From contig CAILUI010000430.1 of assembly GCA_903837355.1 (NCBI GenBank), positions 1 through 33,688 of the forward strand: a stretch of DNA of 33,688 nt, written 5' to 3'. Numbering within the stretch: position 1 is the stretch's first letter; each line of letters opens with the position of its first letter. Positions 8,313-15,073 of the stretch are shown piece by piece. Under the pieces are notes generated by a model, which ran no database searches, was not told the origin of the DNA, and was given only the letters and a program-made list of their open reading frames with translations. This stretch comes from an uncultured Victivallales bacterium (GTDB taxonomy: Bacteria; Verrucomicrobiota; Lentisphaeria; Oligosphaerales; JAFGRS01). The translations under genes were made by a program, and so were the position numbers.

Positions 8313-9971
8313 TCAGCTTCCCGAGGCCACCCAGAAGCGGCGCAGGATGGTGAGGTCGGGGGTCGCGGTGGTGCCCTGCAGTGCCTGGTCGTAGTGCAGA
8401 GCTGCCGTGCCTTCCAGGTGCAGGACGTTGGCCACAACGGCGCCAAAGAGTCCCGCGCTTCCGGAGATGGCAACCGTCGCCCCCGGTGCGTAGACCGCCG
8501 CATACACGGCCGCATCACCCGAAATGTTCACGGCGGACACCGCCGAGGCACAGATGATCATAAAGCGGCTTGCCGTCGCGTCGGCGCTGATATCGACCGA
8601 GTCGATGTCCACCGTCCCGCTCCGTACGTAGACCTGCAGGGAGCCGTTGGGCCCAAACGTCAGCGCCGAGCCCCCGGCGATGGTGAAGCCGTTACCCACC
8701 CGTAACACCACCTTGCCGGCGATATGTAGCGACGCTCCGTTGTCGAGGGTGAAGCCGTCCGTCACGTCGATGTCGGCATCGCCACCGAGCACCACATCAC
8801 TCCCGCCGATGATCTGCAGGTCGCCGCCGACATCGAGGTCCGAGGCGCCACTGATATCCAGGCTACTGCCGCCGGAGAGCGTGAGATTGTCGGCGACCCG
8901 CAGGTCGGCGCTGCCCCTGACCGTCAGTCCTCTGTAGCCGACGCTCAGGTCATCGCCGATTGTGGCCGCAAAATTGCCATTGATCGTGATCGAGCCGCCG
9001 CTGGTCGTCTCCAGATCGCCGCCGGTCTGCACGTAGGTCTGGCTTGACAGGGTCAGGGCGGCGCTGCCCGTGCTGAGATTACCGGCGACGCTGTAGTTTC
9101 CCCCGTTCAGCGTCTGTGAGCCATAGGTATTGAAGGTTGGCATGCTCCTTAAAGAGGTCGGCGCAGCCACCTCAGCCGCTTCCGTGGGGGCCGCCACCGC
9201 GGCGGCGCCGACGGCGGGCGACGGCACGACCCCCCGGTCACCCAGGATGTTGCCAGGACGGTTGACGATACCTGTCAGATTGTGCAGGTCGGCAGCGGCA
9301 CCGACCTGCAGATCGCCGTAGATGGCAGTGCTCCAGGCGAGATCGGCCGCGTTGCGCGTCAGGTTGATGCTGACCGTGGCGTCGTTGTACTGTCCACGCC
9401 GAGTCCAGCGCGTGGCCGTGCTACTTGAGTCATAGCTGTCGATGTAGGAGGAGCCGCTCAGGGCGACGGTGTGGTTCCCGGTCACCAGGGCCGCATAGGG
9501 GAACGTCACCGGCGCGACCCCCGTCGTCGCGGCCGGGACGTCGACCACGTAGCCATTGAGGGCCTGCCGTTCGAGCGGATCGCCGACGTTGCTGATGCCG
9601 GTGGAGTCGATGCAGTAGCGCGTCAGGCCGGTGGGATGCTGCACCTCGATGGCCAGGTCGAAGGCGATGCCGCCGGTCAGGACGAAGCGTTGGCCATCCA
9701 TCGCGGTCGCCGCGGCTTCGCCGCCCTGCAGGAGGCGCGCGATGGCATAACGAGCGCCGGACTCGGCCATGAAGAAGGCCTGGTTGCCGCCGTCAGTCAC
9801 CAGCGTCCCTTCGCTGCTGTTGGACAAATAGGTCAGCAAGGTGACGCCCAGTACGCTGACCATCAGCATCAGAGCGATGATTCCGAGGATGGCGCTGCCG
9901 CGCTGCCGGCGCGCCGGCAGTGCGGTTACCGCCGCGGCACGGGACTGATAGGATGGGGTCTTTATGAGCAT
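8313..9971 (-). CDS. Large GspK/PilX-like pseudopilin with repetitive beta-rich domain (copy 2)
   Basis: 552 residues. The N-terminus has a basic leader, then QRG|SAILGIIALM with Gly25 at -1, and a hydrophobic helix of about 20 residues. Glu at +5 is absent, as in GspK/PilX tip subunits. FFMAESGARYAIARL follows the helix, as is typical for PilX/GspK N-termini. Residues about 270-510 are low-complexity and repetitive, in units of about 15-20 residues (LTLSGGSSLDISG, LDVGGDLQIIGGSD, IDVTDGF), suggesting a stacked beta-solenoid somewhat like bactofilin or polymer-forming domains. It is a close paralogue of the protein at 10700-12457. It is separated from the main pseudopilin operon by 292 bp and lacks a good Shine-Dalgarno sequence. 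It is likely exported and incorporated at or near the pilus tip. Confidence 0.78.
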   Translation of the reverse strand: MLIKTPSYQSRAAAVTALPARRQRGSAILGIIALMLMVSVLGVTLLTYLSNSSEGTLVTDGGNQAFFMAESGARYAIARLLQGGEAAATAMDGQRFVLTGGIAFDLAIEVQHPTGLTRYCIDSTGISNVGDPLERQALNGYVVDVPAATTGVAPVTFPYAALVTGNHTVALSGSSYIDSYDSSSTATRWTRRGQYNDATVSINLTRNAADLAWSTAIYGDLQVGAAADLHNLTGIVNRPGNILGDRGVVPSPAVGAAAVAAPTEAAEVAAPTSLRSMPTFNTYGSQTLNGGNYSVAGNLSTGSAALTLSSQTYVQTGGDLETTSGGSITINGNFAATIGDDLSVGYRGLTVRGSADLRVADNLTLSGGSSLDISGASDLDVGGDLQIIGGSDVVLGGDADIDVTDGFTLDNGASLHIAGKVVLRVGNGFTIAGGSALTFGPNGSLQVYVRSGTVDIDSVDISADATASRFMIICASAVSAVNISGDAAVYAAVYAPGATVAISGSAGLFGAVVANVLHLEGTAALHYDQALQGTTATPDLTILRRFWVASGS

Positions 9972-10263
9972 ACCGAGGTCTCGCCTGAATCGAGCCCAGC
10001 CCGCTAACCTATGCCGGTTGCGAACCGGGAATCACGTTGCCACAGCCGTCAGGCACACCCTAACCATAGCACCTGAAGTGCTCAGAGTCACCCGCGCTCC
10101 CCGCGCCACGCAGGCCAGGGCGCTGAGTGCGGCCTTCTGCGGAGTATAGGACCCGGCATTCGCGCTGCGGTTCGCGGTCAGGTCGCACACGGTTGGGGAG
10201 GGGGCGCGGGACGGCGCGGCGTCACACGATGCCGACGCTCAGCCAGCCTGCCGAACCTGACGC
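9972..10263. other. Intergenic region with vestige of a duplicated gene end
   Basis: No supported gene. On the minus strand, the bases around the start of the 8313-9971 gene match those around the start of its paralogue, including the last codons of the pseudopilin gene before that paralogue (GAGxCCTCGGTATxCxCATxA, 17 of 21 positions by eye). This looks like the footprint of a segmental duplication. A short inverted repeat AGCAC-N5-GTGCT lies near 10069-10083. Confidence 0.45.
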
Positions 10264-10665
10264 TCAGTTCGCCGGCAGGCGCCAGGTGTCGGTCACGCCG
10301 GCGACAGCCGTGCCCCTGACGTTGACCGCAGTCAGGGTGATGTTGCTGGTACCGCTCCGTGCCACGCGCACGTTGATATGGCCGAAGGCGACGGTCGCGT
10401 TATTCGTGAAGTTGCCGTTGCTGAGGACCATGTTCACCGTGGGGTTCACGCCGAGGTTGCGCAGATACGCCCGCGTGTAGGCGACACTGAGGCTGGCCTT
10501 GGCCTCGTTGAGGCCGGCCCTGGCCATCGCGGCACGTGAGGCTGCGGCCATGGTCACGAACCTCGGTCCGGCCACGGCCGTCAGGATCGCGACCACCAGG
10601 AGCACAGCGATCACCTCGATCAAGGTGAAGCGCCGCCGCGGCGAGCGTTTCGTGATGGCCCCCAT
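10264..10665 (-). CDS. Type IV pseudopilin, GspG/PilA-like, paralogue of 13942-14340
   Basis: About 133 residues from the ATG at 10665, which follows a G-rich stretch (GGGGGACAG) and lies 35 nt after the preceding stop at 10700. The longer frame to 10800 overlaps that gene and adds an implausible leader. The N-terminus is MGAITKRSPRRR|FTLIEVIAVLL: a basic leader, mature Phe+1 and Glu+5, then a long hydrophobic helix. The residue at -1 is Arg, not the usual Gly. The body shares RAGLNEAKASLSVAYTRAYL with the pseudopilin at the head of the operon, and both end in a T-W-x-L-P motif, so one arose from the other by duplication. It is likely a filament subunit, major or minor. It is the last gene of the operon. 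Confidence 0.85.
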   Translation of the reverse strand: MGAITKRSPRRRFTLIEVIAVLLVVAILTAVAGPRFVTMAAASRAAMARAGLNEAKASLSVAYTRAYLRNLGVNPTVNMVLSNGNFTNNATVAFGHINVRVARSGTSNITLTAVNVRGTAVAGVTDTWRLPAN

Positions 10666-10699
10666 CTGTCCCCCACCCCCCTCGGTCGCAGCCTCAGGT

Positions 10700-12457
10700 T
10701 CAGTCGCCCGTAGCCACCCAGAAGCGGCGGAGGATGGTGAGGTCGTCAGCGGTAGCGCCGGAACTCCCTTGCAGTGCCTGGTCATAGTGCAGGGCGGCAC
10801 TGCCGCTCAGATCTAACCTGTGGCCCACCACCGCCCCAAAGAGCGCCGAACTGCCCGAGATCTCGACCTCCGCGCCGGGGGCGTAGATGCCCGCATAGAC
10901 CTGAGCACTCCCCGTGATCTCGACATCCGACACCGCCGGGTCGCAGATGACCAGGAAGCGATTCGCACTCCCGCCCGGGTTGATATCGACCGAGGCGATC
11001 TCGACCTCCCCGTCCTGCACGTAGACCTGCAGGGAGCCGTTGGGCCCGAAGGTGATCTCCGACCCGCCGCTCACACGGAAGCCCTCGCCGACGCGCAGCA
11101 CGACCTTGCCGCCGATGTAGAGAGACGCCCCGCCAGTGAGCTCGAAACTGCCGGGCACATCGATGTCGGCATCGCCGCTGAGCACCACGCTGCTGCCGCC
11201 ACTGATCTCGAAATCGTCGCCCATCTCGAGATCCAACGTACCGGTCACATTCATGCCGCTGCCACTGGCGACCTCGACGTCCCCGCTCACCCACAGGCTG
11301 GCGTTGCCCTGCACGGTGAGCCCGCGGGTGTCACCCTTGACGTGCAGGTCATCGGCGACCGTGGCGGCGAAGTTACCGTTGACCGTGAGCGAGCCCCCGC
11401 TGGTGATATTGAGATCGCTATCGTCGTCGTGATCGTGACGGTGATGGTGGTGGTGGTAGTGGTTCCCGTGATCGTGATCGCGGTCGTAGTCGTGCTGGTG
11501 GTCGTGATCGTCGCCCACCAGCATGTACGTCGAACTCGACAGAGTCAGATCGGCGCTGCCCGTCTCGAAATCGCCATTGACGCGGTAGTTCCCGCCCGCG
11601 ATGGTCTGTGATCCCCGGGTGCTGAACCCCGGCATGTTGGTCAGGGAGGTGGGCACGGCGACCTCGGCCATATCCGCCGGGGCGGAGACCGCGGTGACGC
11701 TGACGGCAGGCGAGGGCACGATCCCCAGGTCGCCGAGGATGTTGCCGGGGCGGTTGACGATGTTGGTCAGGCGCTGCAGGTCAGCCGCGGCGCCGACGCG
11801 CAGGTCGCCATAGATCGCGGTGCTCCAGTCGAGGTCGGCGGCGTTCGTGTTCAGATTGACGCTGACCGTGCCGTCGTTGTACTGTCCACGCCGGGTCCAG
11901 CGCGTGGCCGTACTGTTCGAGTTGAAGCTGTCGATATAGGAGGAGCCGTTGAGGGAGACGGCGTGGCTACCGGTGACCAGCGCCGCGTAGTTGAAGGCCA
12001 CCGGCGAGACGAACGCCGGCGTGGCGGCTATGTTAATCACGTAGCCGTTAAGGGTATGGCGCTCCGCCGGAGTGCCCACGCCGCTGATGCCGGTGGCGTC
12101 AATGCAGTAACGCGTCAGGCCGGTGGGATGCTGCACCTCGATGGCCAGGTCGAAGGCGCTGCCGCCGGCCAGGGTGAAGCGCTGGCCGTCCAGGGCGGTC
12201 GCCGCGGCCTCACCGCCCTGCAGGATGCGTGCGACCGCATACCTGGCACCCGACTCAGCCATGAAGAAGGCCTGATTGCCGCCGTCGGTCACCAGCGTTT
12301 GCTCGCTGCTGCTGGAGAGGGACGTCAGCAGGGCGACGCCCAGCACGCTAACCATGACCATCAGGGCGATGATGCCGAGGATGGCGCTGCCGCGCTGGGC
12401 GCGCAACGCGGCCTGATGAGCCCCTGCAATCCGGGCGTGAGGGAAGGGGTTTCTCAT
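10700..12457 (-). CDS. Large GspK/PilX-like pseudopilin with His/Asp-rich insert (copy 1)
   Basis: 585 residues. The N-terminus is AQRG|SAILGIIALMVM with Gly23 at -1, a hydrophobic helix, no Glu+5 and FFMAESGARYAVARI, as in PilX/GspK tip pseudopilins. The C-terminal half is a repetitive beta-rich region (LEMGDDFEISGGSSVVLSG and similar). It is a paralogue of 8313-9971 along nearly its full length, but with an extra 33-residue block at residues 316-348 holding 13 His and 12 Asp. The ATG at 12457 overlaps the stop of the upstream pseudopilin (ATGA), so translation is coupled. The insert could bind divalent metals; that is inference from composition. It probably sits at the pilus tip, complexed with the neighbouring minor pseudopilins. 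Confidence 0.82.
   Translation of the reverse strand: MRNPFPHARIAGAHQAALRAQRGSAILGIIALMVMVSVLGVALLTSLSSSSEQTLVTDGGNQAFFMAESGARYAVARILQGGEAAATALDGQRFTLAGGSAFDLAIEVQHPTGLTRYCIDATGISGVGTPAERHTLNGYVINIAATPAFVSPVAFNYAALVTGSHAVSLNGSSYIDSFNSNSTATRWTRRGQYNDGTVSVNLNTNAADLDWSTAIYGDLRVGAAADLQRLTNIVNRPGNILGDLGIVPSPAVSVTAVSAPADMAEVAVPTSLTNMPGFSTRGSQTIAGGNYRVNGDFETGSADLTLSSSTYMLVGDDHDHQHDYDRDHDHGNHYHHHHHRHDHDDDSDLNITSGGSLTVNGNFAATVADDLHVKGDTRGLTVQGNASLWVSGDVEVASGSGMNVTGTLDLEMGDDFEISGGSSVVLSGDADIDVPGSFELTGGASLYIGGKVVLRVGEGFRVSGGSEITFGPNGSLQVYVQDGEVEIASVDINPGGSANRFLVICDPAVSDVEITGSAQVYAGIYAPGAEVEISGSSALFGAVVGHRLDLSGSAALHYDQALQGSSGATADDLTILRRFWVATGD
11414..11512 (-). repeat. In-frame 99-bp His/Asp-codon tract inside the pseudopilin gene
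   Basis: The minus strand reads as clustered GAT/GAC and CAC/CAT codons, coding 33 residues (13 His, 12 Asp, five His in a row). It behaves like a coding micro- or minisatellite and has no counterpart in the paralogous gene at the matching place, where a short TGGDLETTSGG-type link is found. Confidence 0.8.
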
Positions 12458-12954
12458 GGGAATACCGAGGCCTCCAGTGTGCCGATCCGCTCCATCCCCA
12501 GCACCAGCCGCACCTCGCCGGTGCCGCTGTTGTAGGACGCCACGAACGACGTTACCCTGTCCGTCAGGGGGCGCGTGTCGAGTCTGAGTTCCGTGCCGAC
12601 CACGTTGACGACGTGTGAGGGTCGGGGTGAGGTGAGATCGCGCTTCGAGGTAAAGGTCAAGGTCGCGGGAGTCCCACTGACCACCAGCAGCGGCGCCCCT
12701 GTCGTCTCATCAACGTCGAGAAAGCGGAGCTCCATGATTAAGCGCTGCATGGCGTTCTGGGCCTTCTGCGTGAGTTCGGCGTTGGCCCGCCCGCTCACGA
12801 AGCCGTTGAAGAAGGCCGCCGTACCCATCATCCCAGCGCCGGCCAGAATGCCGACGATGAGCAGGACGGCGACGATCTCTACCAGACTGAAGCAGCGCCG
12901 CCGACGGCGCTGCGCGTCGCTGAGCCCCTCGGTGTTGTGTCGTCGCTGTATCAT
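12454..12954 (-). CDS. Minor pseudopilin, GspJ/PilW-like
   Basis: 166 residues. The N-terminal leader is rich in Arg and ends RRRRRC|FSLVEIVAVLLIVGIL, with Phe+1, Glu+5 and a hydrophobic helix. The residue before the predicted cleavage is Cys instead of Gly. After the helix come an amphipathic helical stretch (ANAELTQKAQNAMQRLIMEL) and a beta-rich C-terminal domain, as in GspJ/PilW-type minor subunits. The start ATG at 12954 overlaps the preceding stop (ATGA), and its own stop overlaps the next ATG at 12457. Position just before the GspK/PilX-like gene matches the minor-pseudopilin order H-I-J-K of T2SS operons, which supports a tip-complex role. Subtype assignment is tentative. Confidence 0.8.
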   Translation of the reverse strand: MIQRRHNTEGLSDAQRRRRRCFSLVEIVAVLLIVGILAGAGMMGTAAFFNGFVSGRANAELTQKAQNAMQRLIMELRFLDVDETTGAPLLVVSGTPATLTFTSKRDLTSPRPSHVVNVVGTELRLDTRPLTDRVTSFVASYNSGTGEVRLVLGMERIGTLEASVFP

Positions 12955-13361
12955 GGTGCCCGGTACGGGAATAGCAGCACAAAGACCGCGCCTTTGTTAC
13001 CCAGGGTCACCTTGAGTACGTCCGTTGCGGTTCCGGCCACTTCGGCCCCGGTGTCAAGGCGCACGTAGGTACAGACCGCCGTATCGCAGGATCCGTAGTT
13101 GGCGGCGCGGTACGTGCTGTTCTCAATCTGGGTGCGCAGGGTCGCGAGGTTGCTGCGCAGAGTGGCGTTCCTCTCGTAGTCATTGGAGATACGTTCTGCC
13201 ACCTGCACCAACGCCGCCGCTGCCCGCGCCTGCTGCGCGGGCTCAACCGTGCGGCGCAGGACCCCCCTGAGATAGGGGGCGACCAACGCCCCCAGCAATC
13301 CCATCAGCATGAGGGCGACGACCAATTCGACCAGGCTGACATGGTGCCGCCGAACGGGCAT
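12951..13361 (-). CDS. Minor pseudopilin, GspI/PilV-like
   Basis: 136 residues. It starts MPVRRHH|VSLVELVVALMLMGLLGALVAP: a short basic leader, Glu+5 and a hydrophobic helix. The -1 residue is His, not Gly, and +1 is Val. The mature part has a predicted helical spine and two cysteines (GSCDTAVC) that could form a small disulfide loop. The ATG at 13361 is 11 nt after the upstream stop (13373) and has no clear Shine-Dalgarno sequence, so expression probably depends on translational coupling. Its stop overlaps the next start by 4 bp. The order within the operon suggests the GspI/PilV position, but sequence alone does not settle the subtype. Confidence 0.78.
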   Translation of the reverse strand: MPVRRHHVSLVELVVALMLMGLLGALVAPYLRGVLRRTVEPAQQARAAAALVQVAERISNDYERNATLRSNLATLRTQIENSTYRAANYGSCDTAVCTYVRLDTGAEVAGTATDVLKVTLGNKGAVFVLLFPYRAP

Positions 13362-13372
13362 GAAGGTGGGCC

Positions 13373-13867
13373 CTAACGTACAAAGCCGGTCACCGCGGTG
13401 ACCACTACGGTCTGACTACTGCCGCCATCGGTCAGAGTGATGGTGACATCACTGGCCCCTGGGCTGCCCCAGGCATCGAACACTACCAGCCCTGAGCCGG
13501 ACGACACACTGACGCCCGCCGGGAAGACGCGCTCGGCCCCCGCGGCACCGGGGAGACTGACGCCGGTGGGTAGGGCGCCATCCAAACGCAGGCCATAGCG
13601 GTCCGTCTGGATCTGCACTCCCCAGTCATGCGCCGCCCCTGCGGCCATGGCCATTGCCTGCACGTAGCGTAAGTGGGACGCCAACAGGCCCCGCTGCGCC
13701 GTCAGCGTCACCCCCGTCGGCCGCAAGGCTCGCGTCGCCACCGCTCCCAGGATCGCCAGCACGGCCAGGATCGCTACCACCTCCACCAGGGTCACCGCGC
13801 GGGCCCGACGGCGCTCCGCCGTCCCGCGACGTCCTGGCCGTCCAGGCACTCCCGGTAAATAGCACAT
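13373..13867 (-). CDS. Minor pseudopilin, GspH/FimT-like
   Basis: About 164 residues from the ATG at 13867, which directly follows a GGGGGGGAG run. A GTG six codons downstream or an ATG at 13930 are less likely alternatives. The leader is ERRRARA|VTLVEVVAILAVLAILGAVATRAL, with Glu+5 and Ala at -1 in place of Gly. The mature domain has the GspH/FimT style: a helix with HLRYVQAMAMAAGAAHDWGVQI, then beta strands, then a region with GSGLVVFDAWGSPGAS and a conserved-looking VTAVTGFVR end. GspH/FimT-type proteins belong to the pilus tip priming complex. It sits second in the operon, after the PilA/GspG-like gene. Confidence 0.82.
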   Translation of the reverse strand: MCYLPGVPGRPGRRGTAERRRARAVTLVEVVAILAVLAILGAVATRALRPTGVTLTAQRGLLASHLRYVQAMAMAAGAAHDWGVQIQTDRYGLRLDGALPTGVSLPGAAGAERVFPAGVSVSSGSGLVVFDAWGSPGASDVTITLTDGGSSQTVVVTAVTGFVR

Positions 13868-13941
13868 CTCCCCCCCCGTCGCCTGACGGCTGCAGAGGGG
13901 GAGATGCGGATGTCTGGAATGCACCATCAAGGCGAGGCCGA

Positions 13942-14340
13942 TCAGTAACCGGTAGGGAGGTTCCAGGTGTCGGTGATGCCGGTTACGGTCGTGCCCTTGA
14001 CGGCCACCGCCGCCACGGCAATGTTACCGGTGGCTTCGGTCAGATTGACCGTGATATCGCCAAAGGTGACCGGGTTGGTCCCCAAGTTGGCGGCAACCAT
14101 GACCGCGTTCGTGGTGACTGTGCCGCCCTGCGCGGTCAGGTACGCCTTGGCAAAGGCAACACTAAGGCTGGCCTTGGCCTCGTTGATGCCGGCTCTGGCC
14201 ACGCCGTTGCGCGCTTCCGTGGCCATGCTCACGAACTTCGGGGCCGCCACGGCCGCCAGGATCGCGATCACCAGCAACACCGCGATCACCTCAACCAGGG
14301 TGAACGACTGCCGACGCACACGCTTCATGTTCTTCGTCAT
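13942..14340 (-). CDS. Type IV pilin/pseudopilin, GspG/PilA-like, first gene of the pseudopilin operon
   Basis: About 132 residues from the ATG at 14340. AAGGAG lies 7 nt before this codon, the best ribosome binding site in the operon, which fits an abundant subunit. The N-terminus is MKRVRRQS|FTLVEVIAVLLVIAILAAVAAPKFV, with Phe+1 and Glu+5; -1 is Ser, not Gly. The helix continues into a conserved block ARAGINEAKASLSVAFAKAYL and a beta-rich C-terminus ending TWNLPTGY. It is paralogous to 10264-10665. Being first, having the strong ribosome binding site and lying behind a sigma-54-type promoter make this the best candidate for the major filament subunit. The length fits GspG/PilA. Confidence 0.87.
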   Translation of the reverse strand: MTKNMKRVRRQSFTLVEVIAVLLVIAILAAVAAPKFVSMATEARNGVARAGINEAKASLSVAFAKAYLTAQGGTVTTNAVMVAANLGTNPVTFGDITVNLTEATGNIAVAAVAVKGTTVTGITDTWNLPTGY

Positions 14341-14426
14341 CTGCCGACTCCTTCTTCTGCTACCGACTCTTGGGTTCCCGTACACGTCGCCAGTTACGCT
14401 ACCGGCGATTCTGATGGGACTATTTT

Positions 14427-14442
14427 AGCATGCGGCGTGCCA
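14427..14442 (-). promoter_or_regulatory. Sigma-54 (-24/-12) promoter for the pseudopilin operon
   Basis: The minus strand reads TTGGCACG-CCGC-ATGCT, against the consensus YTGGCACG-N4-TTGCW: the -24 box is perfect, the spacing exact, and the -12 box has one mismatch while keeping GC. The predicted start is near 14416, giving a 5' leader of about 75 nt to the ATG at 14340. A sigma-70-like pair overlaps it (TTGATA at 14445-14450, 17-bp spacer, TAAAAT at 14422-14427), so both holoenzymes might use the site. The membrane-linked sigma-54 activator encoded at 16640-18088 is the obvious regulator. Confidence 0.65.
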
Positions 14443-14720
14443 AGTATCAAGGATTTCCGGATGGATCGCTGCAAAGAACACTCTCCATGTCATGTGTGAC
14501 CTGGCCCCGTATGTCTGTCGCTCTTTAACATCCATATAGAGACTGTCATTTCGAGTGTGGGGATGGTTCCAGGGCTCAGGCATCCAGACTTTGGGCGCCC
14601 GCTGGCGCGGCGCGGGCGGCTCCACGGCGCGGAGGTCCCTAGGCTGCGGCTCCACAACCTGCAGGTTGTGCCTGGAATCGCCGTCGCAGGGCAGTTCCCA
14701 CGCGAGACTCGAACGCGATG

Positions 14721-15007
14721 CCGACATCTGGAGGGCAAGGGCAGGCCGGGCTGGCGCCCGGCCGAACCGCCGCTGGCAGCGCGTCGTCCTGCTGGCCAGC
14801 AGGACTGTGCTCGCCCTCCAGGGCCGGAGACGGTGCCGACATCTGGAGGGCAAGGGCAGGCCGGGCTCGCGCCCGGCCGAACCGCCGCCGGCAGCGCGCC
14901 GTCCTGCTGGCCAGCAGGACTGTGCTCGCCCTCCAGGCCCGGAGACGCTGCCGACATCTGGAGGGCAAGGGCAGGCCGGGCTGGCGCCCGGCCGAACCGC
15001 CGCCGGC
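14721..15007. repeat. 115-bp direct repeat array (two full copies, one truncated) with internal palindromes
   Basis: Copies start with CCGACATCTGGAGGGCAAGG at 14721, 14836 and 14951, spaced exactly 115 bp. Each full copy is bounded by a 9-bp inverted repeat, CTGGAGGGC (14728-14736; 14843-14851) and GCCCTCCAG (14813-14821; 14928-14936). Each also holds a 20-bp perfect palindrome GTCCTGCTGGCCAGCAGGAC (14786-14805; 14901-14920). The third copy stops near 15007, before the palindrome. The shape resembles REP/MITE-like non-autonomous repeats. The CTGGAGGGC core is shared with the tandem array at 2409-2600. Confidence 0.85.
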
Positions 15008-15073
15008 TGGCGACGAGCGCCACGGGGAGCATAGTACACCGGACGCCCGCGGTCTGGGCTACAGGAGTAACAC

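Larger units (their letters stand above)
14341..15073. other. Divergent intergenic region rich in repeats and palindromes
   Basis: The 733 bp hold the sigma-54 promoter, an 18-bp perfect palindrome CACAACCTGCAGGTTGTG (14653-14670), and the 115-bp repeat array. Open frames crossing this region on both strands consist of repeat translations and show no domain-like features. I see no supported gene. Confidence 0.7.

Noticed and set aside
10820..11611. Open frame on the plus strand with long Val/Ile runs opposite the pseudopilin gene
   Set aside because: It is the antisense reading of the His/Asp codon tract (CAC/GAT read as GTG/ATC). The opposite strand codes for a clear pseudopilin paralogue.
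14721..15007. Possible CRISPR array
   Set aside because: Copies are 115-bp and directly adjacent with no unique spacers. The same holds for the arrays at 2409 and 26137.
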